Shown here piece after piece: positions 14,248 through 18,877 of a stretch of DNA of 18,877 bases. Location of the stretch: contig CAZUUO010000015.1 of the NCBI GenBank assembly GCA_964622665.1, positions 1-18,877 of the forward strand, written 5' to 3'. Numbering within the stretch: position 1 is the first letter of the stretch; each line of letters begins with the position of its first letter. Below the pieces are notes generated by a model. That model did not search any database, was not told the DNA's origin, and saw only the letters and a list, made by a program, of their open reading frames with translations. The stretch comes from CAZUUO01 sp964622665 (GTDB taxonomy: Bacteria; Patescibacteriota; Patescibacteriia; Magasanikbacterales; GCA-002688135). The translations under genes and the position numbers were made by a program.

Positions 14248-15369
14248 CTATCCAATATCATGTCCCTTATGAATAGAAGCACGAGAAACCTGCAAAACAA
14301 CGGACAATAATAACCACTGCGCAATAAGTGCCGAGCCGCCATAACTAACCAGCGGAAACACAATACCGGTAACGGGTAAAATGCCCATATTCATTCCCCC
14401 ATTAATAAGTGTCTGGAACATAAGAAGTGAAACATATCCAAAAATAACAAACACGCCAAAATCATCATGAGAACCTTGTGCAATACGAATCATGCGAATT
14501 TGCATGGTGCCACAGAGCAACAACAAAATACTAACCCCAAAAAAACCCAACTCTTCAGAAAGTGAGGCAAACATAAAATCGGTACGGGCTTCCGGCAAAA
14601 AACGAAGTTGACTCTGTGATCCATATCCTAAGCCTTTTCCAAAAAACTGTCCTGAACCAACCGCAATAATTGCTTGACGTACATTATAACCACTACCACG
14701 AACATCATGAGTCGGATCAAAAAAAGTTCGTATACGTTCTTTTTGATATTCAACTAATAAAAATTGCCACGAAAGCACGATAGCAATAATCGCAATCACA
14801 GCTCCACTCACCACATGCACTCGACGCACACCAGAAACCAATAACATGATAAACCACGTACCGATCATAAGAAGTGCAGAACCGGCATCTGGTTGAAATA
14901 ATGTTAGCAATACCGGTATTGCCGTAAGAATTCCACTGCCCACTATAACCCACGCTGTTTTAAAATGATCTCGGTTACGGGAAAAAAAGTGGGCTAAATG
15001 CACAATTAACGCAACTTTCATAAATTCCACCGGCTGAAAAGAAAACCCTGCCACAATAAACCAACCGGTCGTACCTCGAATAGTCTGCCCAAAAATTAAC
15101 ACCAAAATCATGAGCACGATACCCAGCACATACCATGTACTCGAAATAAACTGAAACAAACGATATTCAAAACGAGAAAAAATAAAAAATAATGATAAAC
15201 CAATACCAAACGCCATCAATTGGCGCGTAAAAAATGGTAAACCGGCAAGTGCCTGCCCCTTGTCTAACGAAAAAATACCTGCCAATCCAAAACACGTAAT
15301 CAAAAAAGCACAAGCAAAGAGAATAGTGTCAGCTCCGCGTCGAAACATCATACCAAGAAAGCGTAGCAA
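14248..15369 (-). CDS. rodA: SEDS-family peptidoglycan glycosyltransferase (RodA/FtsW)
   Basis: SEDS proteins polymerise lipid II glycan strands with a partner class B PBP. About ten hydrophobic segments are visible in up to 373 residues. Numbered from the TTG at 15369, the motifs are RGTTGWFIVAGFSFQPVEFMK (R98, E115), FQPDAGSAL (D161), YNVRQAIIAVGSGQFFGKGLG, and FLPEARTDFMFASLSEELG, in which D264 matches the catalytic aspartate. A C-terminal INGGMNMGILPVTGIVFPLVSYGG is also present. RodA is favoured over FtsW by the TDF(M/I)FA context, but not decisively. The start is TTG at 15369, 8 nt after the upstream stop with GGATAGG before it, or ATG at 15351. It shares an operon with the anchored protein upstream. 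Confidence 0.92.
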   Translation of the reverse strand: MLRFLGMMFRRGADTILFACAFLITCFGLAGIFSLDKGQALAGLPFFTRQLMAFGIGLSLFFIFSRFEYRLFQFISSTWYVLGIVLMILVLIFGQTIRGTTGWFIVAGFSFQPVEFMKVALIVHLAHFFSRNRDHFKTAWVIVGSGILTAIPVLLTLFQPDAGSALLMIGTWFIMLLVSGVRRVHVVSGAVIAIIAIVLSWQFLLVEYQKERIRTFFDPTHDVRGSGYNVRQAIIAVGSGQFFGKGLGYGSQSQLRFLPEARTDFMFASLSEELGFFGVSILLLLCGTMQIRMIRIAQGSHDDFGVFVIFGYVSLLMFQTLINGGMNMGILPVTGIVFPLVSYGGSALIAQWLLLSVVLQVSRASIHKGHDIG

Positions 15370-15377
15370 GTAGTAAC

Positions 15378-16202
15378 CTATCCTTCAACCTTCAAAAAAG
15401 ATTTAGTATCAAAAATATTAACAACAGGAATAAACTCGATACGAGTAGGAGCAATACCCCGTGGCAAACTATGAATATCTAACATGCGGGTTTGACCTGA
15501 AATAAAATTGGATAATGAAATTTGCTCAAAACCTAACATCTGACTATCACTATACATAATAACCTGCACCCCCACATCATAAAAATTATACGGGCTATTA
15601 TTGGTCACGCTAACCTGCAATTTATCAAAATTTTGATCACCACTACTACCTATATACTTTTCTTCCCCAAAAACAAATTGCAACCGTTCTTGAGCATATT
15701 TTGCAATATCACCAAAATCACGAGACGAAACTCGTTGATAGGCAACCTGCGTCACTTGAAATTGCGCGCCCGACAATGAGGCGTCTAATCCAAACACACC
15801 CGCAACTCGTTTTGATTGCGGTGGAATCACAATATCTTGTGCTGCCTTAAAACCATCTGTTGTAGAAAATCCTGATGAAACTGTAAGAATCCAATCAGCA
15901 TTTTGATTTTCAAGTAAAGCAATCGCATCAATTGACGCTGTTCCCCGTTCCAGTGTGGTAACACCAACAATCGTCGGTACACGTCCCTGTGCAGTAGCAT
16001 TACGTGCCGCTGATGATGCCGCATAAAATCCATTGTATGAATTTTTAAAAAAACTAAATTCATTCGCAATACGATAACCCTGAAATAATACGTACAACAA
16101 AAGAAAAATTTCAAAAATAATCGCCACAGCAATCATGAAACGAATCAAGTAGGGTTTACTCCTCACCAACAAAGATGCGACCTCAAGATTATTGTGTTGC
16201 AT
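15378..16202 (-). CDS. Hypothetical signal-anchored protein upstream of the SEDS gene
   Basis: From ATG at 16202 the 274-residue product begins MQHNNLEVASLLVRSK. One transmembrane segment lies at about 20-43, then an extracytoplasmic body. The C-terminal part (about 185-260), with LQVSVTNNSPYNFYDVGVQVIMYSD, resembles an FxLYD-like beta-sandwich; this is a guess from pattern. The middle has two hydrophobic-alternating beta-rich stretches and no catalytic motif I recognise. A longer frame begins with TTG at 16277, but it would pass through the promoter, so the ATG is preferred. It ends 8 nt before the SEDS gene, so it may be an envelope or division-related partner. The predicted mRNA is leaderless. 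Confidence 0.8.
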   Translation of the reverse strand: MQHNNLEVASLLVRSKPYLIRFMIAVAIIFEIFLLLYVLFQGYRIANEFSFFKNSYNGFYAASSAARNATAQGRVPTIVGVTTLERGTASIDAIALLENQNADWILTVSSGFSTTDGFKAAQDIVIPPQSKRVAGVFGLDASLSGAQFQVTQVAYQRVSSRDFGDIAKYAQERLQFVFGEEKYIGSSGDQNFDKLQVSVTNNSPYNFYDVGVQVIMYSDSQMLGFEQISLSNFISGQTRMLDIHSLPRGIAPTRIEFIPVVNIFDTKSFLKVEG

Positions 16203-16210
16203 AGAGGTAT

Positions 16211-16219
16211 AGTATAGCA
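16211..16219 (-). promoter_or_regulatory. Extended -10 promoter of the anchored-protein/SEDS operon
   Basis: The minus strand reads TGCTATACT, with hexamer 16216-16211. Eight bases separate it from the ATG at 16202, again leaderless geometry. The -35 at 17 bp (TTTCGT) is weak. Confidence 0.7.
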
Positions 16220-16243
16220 CATTCACATTCCACACGAAATGCG

Positions 16244-16273
16244 TTGCGAGAAAAAACAGGACTATGGTATAGT
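16244..16273 (+). promoter_or_regulatory. gyrB promoter
   Basis: TTGCGA (16244-16249, 4/6), an 18-bp spacer and TATAGT (16268-16273), preceded by TGG. The ATG is 25 nt further on, so the leader is about 18-19 nt and shows no Shine-Dalgarno. It is back to back with the promoter of the divergent operon. Confidence 0.65.
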
Positions 16274-16298
16274 GCAATCACATTAATAGTCCGTTTTT

Positions 16299-18320
16299 AT
16301 GGCAAAACAGAACACTGGATATACATCAGAACAAATTCAAGTACTTGAAGGTTTAGAAGCCGTGCGTAAACGCCCCGGCATGTACATAGGTTCAACGGGT
16401 CCTCGCGGACTTCATCATTTGATTTGGGAAGTTGTGGATAACAGTTTGGATGAAGCAATGGCAGGACACGCACAAAATGTCACTATTACCCTACTCCCCG
16501 ATTCACATGTCAGCGTGGAGGATGATGGCCGTGGTATTCCAGTTGATATTCACGAAAAATATAAAGTTTCAGCATTAGAACTCGTCATGACCAAACTTCA
16601 TGCGGGAGGTAAATTTGGTGGAGGCGGTTATAAAGTATCAGGTGGGTTACATGGTGTGGGTGTTTCAGTAGTTAACGCGCTTTCCTATTACACCAAAGCT
16701 GAAGTACACCGCGATGGTAAAATTTGGGTACAAGAATATAAAGACGGTGTTCCTCAAGGTGCAGTAAAATCAGTTGGCACAACAAAAAAACGAGGAACAG
16801 TTATCACCTTTCGACCAAACGATAGTATTTTTGAAACCGTAGAATTTGATTGGGACACCATCGTTGATCACTTACGCCAACAAGCGTATTTAACCAAAGG
16901 TGTACACATCACCATTCATGACAAACGAGACGAAAAAAACCAAAATCATTATGTATTTCATTTTGAAGGTGGTGTCGCGTCATATGTACGTTTCTTAAAT
17001 TCACACAAAGAACGCAAACACGAAAATGTTTTTTACACCCAAAAAACCGTTGATGAAATTCAAGTCGAAGTTGCATTACAATACACCGATGAATACAAAG
17101 AAATTGTAAATGCATTCACCAATAACATCTACAATCCCGATGGTGGTTCACATGTCTCAGGTTTCCACACTGCTTTGACGCGTACCATTAATCAATACGC
17201 GCGTGCTAAAGGATACCTCAAAGAAAAAGATGAAAATTTAAATGGGGATGATGTACGCGAAGGTTTAACCGCCATCATTTCAATTAAACTTCCTGATCCA
17301 CAATTTGAAGGTCAAACCAAAGCAAAATTAGGAAACCCTGAAGCAAAACCAGCAGTTGAAGGAGTGTTTGGTGAAAACTTAGGAATTTGGTTGGAAGAAC
17401 ATCCCAAAGATGCTGAAAATATTATTGGTAAATGTATTTTGTCAGCTCGTGCTCGCGCCGCTGCTAAAATGGCTCGCGAAACCGTGTTGCGTAAAGGTGC
17501 ACTGGAAGGATTCACCTTACCAGGAAAACTTGCTGATTGTTCATCATGTGATGCATCACAAGCAGAACTATTCATTGTAGAGGGAGACTCGGCTGGTGGT
17601 ACCGCAAAATCGGGACGCAATCGAGAATTTCAAGCGATCTTGCCATTGCGCGGTAAAATTTTAAACGTAGAACGTGCGCGACTCGATAAAATTTTAGCAA
17701 ATAACGAATTGAAATCCTTGATTATCGCAATAGGAACAAACATTGGTGAACAGTTTGATATTAATGCCTTACGTTATAATCGCATTATCATTGCAACCGA
17801 TGCTGACGTCGACGGATCACATATTCGTACCCTTCTCCTCACCTTCTTCTTCCGTCATTTTAGAGAGTTGGTAGACAAAGGACATATCTTTGCAGCACAA
17901 CCTCCACTCTATAAAGTACAATTTGGTAAAGAAGTAAGTTACGCCTTCTCTGATAAAGAAAAGGAAGATATTATTGAACAACTCCGCAAAACTCATGCAG
18001 CCAAAAAAGGAGAAAAAGCAGAAGTCACCGAAGACGATAGTCCAAAATCTGAACTTGCTGGTGAAACCGACATGGGTGAAGCATTGAAAATCGGTTCAGT
18101 AAAAGTGAACATTCAACGCTACAAAGGTTTGGGTGAAATGAACGCCTCACAATTGTGGGAAACGACCATGGATCCTCAAACCCGTCTCATGAAACAAGTA
18201 ACCGTTGAAGATGCCCAAAAAGCAGAAGAATTATTCGACATTTTAATGGGAAGCGAAGTTGCACCCCGCCGTAAATTCATTGAAGCTCACGCAAATGAAG
18301 TTAAAAATTTGGATGTCTAA
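16299..18320 (+). CDS. gyrB: DNA gyrase subunit B
   Basis: GyrB is the ATPase and TOPRIM half of the type II topoisomerase that introduces negative supercoils. The 673-residue protein has the GHKL ATP site with E44 and N48 (WEVVDNSLDEA), DDGRGIP, the glycine-rich lid GGKFGGGGYKVSGGLHGVG, and the transducer domain. TOPRIM motifs are EGDSAGG (E428) and DADVDGSH (D501, D503, D505). The C-terminal YKGLGEMNASQLWETTMDP is present. An insert of about 35 charged residues (near 565-600, HAAKKGEKAEVTEDD) sits before the YKGLGE motif. Length fits the short GyrB class. ParE is a formal alternative, but the motif set and length suit GyrB. It overlaps the next gene by 8 bp. Confidence 0.96.
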   Translation: MAKQNTGYTSEQIQVLEGLEAVRKRPGMYIGSTGPRGLHHLIWEVVDNSLDEAMAGHAQNVTITLLPDSHVSVEDDGRGIPVDIHEKYKVSALELVMTKLHAGGKFGGGGYKVSGGLHGVGVSVVNALSYYTKAEVHRDGKIWVQEYKDGVPQGAVKSVGTTKKRGTVITFRPNDSIFETVEFDWDTIVDHLRQQAYLTKGVHITIHDKRDEKNQNHYVFHFEGGVASYVRFLNSHKERKHENVFYTQKTVDEIQVEVALQYTDEYKEIVNAFTNNIYNPDGGSHVSGFHTALTRTINQYARAKGYLKEKDENLNGDDVREGLTAIISIKLPDPQFEGQTKAKLGNPEAKPAVEGVFGENLGIWLEEHPKDAENIIGKCILSARARAAAKMARETVLRKGALEGFTLPGKLADCSSCDASQAELFIVEGDSAGGTAKSGRNREFQAILPLRGKILNVERARLDKILANNELKSLIIAIGTNIGEQFDINALRYNRIIIATDADVDGSHIRTLLLTFFFRHFRELVDKGHIFAAQPPLYKVQFGKEVSYAFSDKEKEDIIEQLRKTHAAKKGEKAEVTEDDSPKSELAGETDMGEALKIGSVKVNIQRYKGLGEMNASQLWETTMDPQTRLMKQVTVEDAQKAEELFDILMGSEVAPRRKFIEAHANEVKNLDV

Positions 18321-18738
18321 AATTCAAGAATCACTCAAACGCGCCGCCGCATTCATTGTTGCGGTGCGTTTTCAATTTATTAAATACGCAATTGCAGGAT
18401 CGGCAACATTTGTTATTGATTACGGAATTTTTTTCATTCTCCACACTCTCAATGACATATTTTATTTATACGCCTCTGCCCTTTCACAAATAAGCGCACT
18501 CTTATTCAATTTTACGGTTCAAAAAAAATGGACATTTGCTTCAAGTGGAAATACCTCAAAGCAATTGCTCCGCTATACATTCCTCCAAGTTTGGAATTAT
18601 GGTTTTTCTCTCCTCGCATTATTTATTTTGGTTGATATTATTGAAATTCAAACACTAATCGCAAAATTATTAACAGTTGGTATTATTGTGTCTTGGAATT
18701 TCCTTGCATACAAATTCTTGGTATATCACACAAATTGA
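18313..18738 (+). CDS. GtrA-like membrane protein
   Basis: GtrA-family proteins are small four-helix membrane proteins thought to help move lipid-linked sugars across the membrane. From ATG at 18313 the product has 141 residues. An upstream extension in frame lies wholly inside gyrB, so this start is preferred. Hydrophobic segments lie at about 24-42, 50-70, 87-107 and 114-135. The family pattern is clear: FIKYAIAGSATFVIDYGIFF, then NFTVQKKWTFAS between helices 2 and 3, and a final LAYKFLVY. The ATG overlaps the gyrB end by 8 bp with no Shine-Dalgarno, so translation probably depends on gyrB. The stop is TGA, next to a hairpin that best serves the opposite strand. Confidence 0.85.
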   Translation: MSKIQESLKRAAAFIVAVRFQFIKYAIAGSATFVIDYGIFFILHTLNDIFYLYASALSQISALLFNFTVQKKWTFASSGNTSKQLLRYTFLQVWNYGFSLLALFILVDIIEIQTLIAKLLTVGIIVSWNFLAYKFLVYHTN

Positions 18739-18778
18739 AAAGCCCCACCACAGCGCCGTAGCTTTGTGATGAGGCTTT
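18739..18778 (-). terminator. Terminator hairpin between the GtrA gene and the right-edge minus gene
   Basis: Arms 18739-18752 and 18765-18778 give 14 positions. Plus-strand RNA would have two C-A mismatches. In minus-strand RNA both become G-U pairs, so all 14 positions pair, followed by TTTTCAATTT. The direction is therefore minus, ending the gene at the right edge. It may weakly serve GtrA transcripts as well. Confidence 0.75.
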
Positions 18779-18785
18779 GTTGGTT

Positions 18786-18810
18786 CCTCACAGAATGATA
18801 TCCTGCGAGG
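18786..18810 (-). promoter_or_regulatory. 3' UTR hairpin of the right-edge minus gene
   Basis: Arms 18786-18793 and 18803-18810 form an 8-bp stem with a 9-nt loop. The single A-C mismatch of the plus strand is a G-U pair in minus-strand RNA. It lies between the gene's stop (18833) and the terminator and lacks a T-run, so an RNA-stabilising 3' UTR element is plausible. Confidence 0.45.
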
Positions 18811-18832
18811 AAATTCTATTTTTAGTTGTTAC

Positions 18833-18877
18833 TTATGCATTGTTGATGGCCGCCTGCGCTTGCGCAAGCATCGCCGC
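18833..18877 (-). CDS. C-terminal fragment of an Ala/Gln-rich protein (partial)
   Basis: Only the last 14 codons and the TAA are in the window: AAMLAQAQAAINNA. The stretch is about 60% GC, above the rest of the window, because of Ala and Gln codons (GCG, CAA, CAG). The sequence recalls the A-MLAQA ending of flagellin-like helices, but it is far too short to assign. The reading frame is supported by the stop and by the two following minus-strand hairpins. Confidence 0.45.
   Translation of the reverse strand, partial: AAMLAQAQAAINNA

Noticed and set aside
16203..16277. TTG start at 16277 for the anchored protein
   Set aside because: The extension would run through the -10 of its own promoter and the gyrB promoter, and add an odd second hydrophobic stretch. 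The ATG at 16202 fits better.
18259..18312. Upstream start for the GtrA-like gene
   Set aside because: It is contained in the end of gyrB, adds 18 residues with no family match, and lacks an initiation signal.
18858..18869. Perfect 12-bp palindrome GCTTGCGCAAGC
   Set aside because: It falls within codons for Leu-Ala-Gln-Ala and is explained by repeated Ala/Gln codons.
1..18877. tRNA, rRNA, CRISPR, insertion sequence, prophage or toxin-antitoxin elements
   Set aside because: Both strands were read; no cloverleaf, spaced repeats, transposase or paired small toxin genes were seen.

Overview
The window reads as a gene-dense, roughly 40% GC chromosomal segment carrying core housekeeping genes. 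It contains no mobile element, CRISPR array, tRNA or rRNA that I can see. The most likely source is a member of the Candidate Phyla Radiation (Patescibacteria, Parcubacteria-like). This is inferred from the short EF-Ts, the IleS with an HHVL-type first signature, the DUF3048 lipoprotein-like gene, a small zinc-ribbon protein of the kind common in that group, rpiB next to an epimerase, and the compact gene spacing. No marker here fixes the class. UGA appears to be a normal stop, because the epimerase ends in TGA exactly where the trxB start overlaps it.

Layout. 1-4347 (minus): isoleucyl-tRNA synthetase, a terminator, then an M17 leucyl aminopeptidase cut by the window edge. 4412-6483 (plus): a tight three-gene set of ribose-5-phosphate isomerase B, a ribulose-phosphate 3-epimerase-like protein and a thioredoxin-reductase-like flavoprotein. 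6535-7542 (minus): GAPDH, convergent with that set across a shared terminator. 7628-9030 (minus): rpsB-tsf, behind a strong promoter and a structured leader of about 139 nt. 9292-12060 (plus): a small membrane-anchored hypothetical, then rpmE, prfA and prmC (bL31, RF1 and the RF1 methyltransferase), each with its own promoter. 12044-16202 (minus): an anchored hypothetical, an SEDS protein (RodA/FtsW), a zinc-ribbon protein, bL25 and a DUF3048 protein. 16299-18738 (plus): gyrB overlapping a GtrA-family membrane protein. The right edge holds the last 14 codons of an Ala-rich minus-strand gene and its hairpin-rich 3' UTR.

Functionally, the genes cover translation (IleS, S2, EF-Ts, L31, RF1, PrmC, L25), central carbon flow (RpiB, epimerase, GAPDH), redox (TrxB-like), DNA topology (GyrB), and cell wall or envelope (SEDS, GtrA, DUF3048 and two anchored hypotheticals). 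PrmC modifies the GGQ glutamine of RF1, so those two neighbours form a working pair.

The most interesting signal is regulatory. Promoters across the window share an extended -10 of the form TGnTATACT, with C instead of A at the fifth position. For at least five genes this -10 lies only 8-9 nt before the start codon, which predicts leaderless mRNAs. By contrast, rpsB and prmC have near-consensus -35 boxes, leaders over 100 nt with clear RNA hairpins, and Shine-Dalgarno sites. Several terminators pair fully in only one strand's RNA through G-U wobbles, which reveals their direction.
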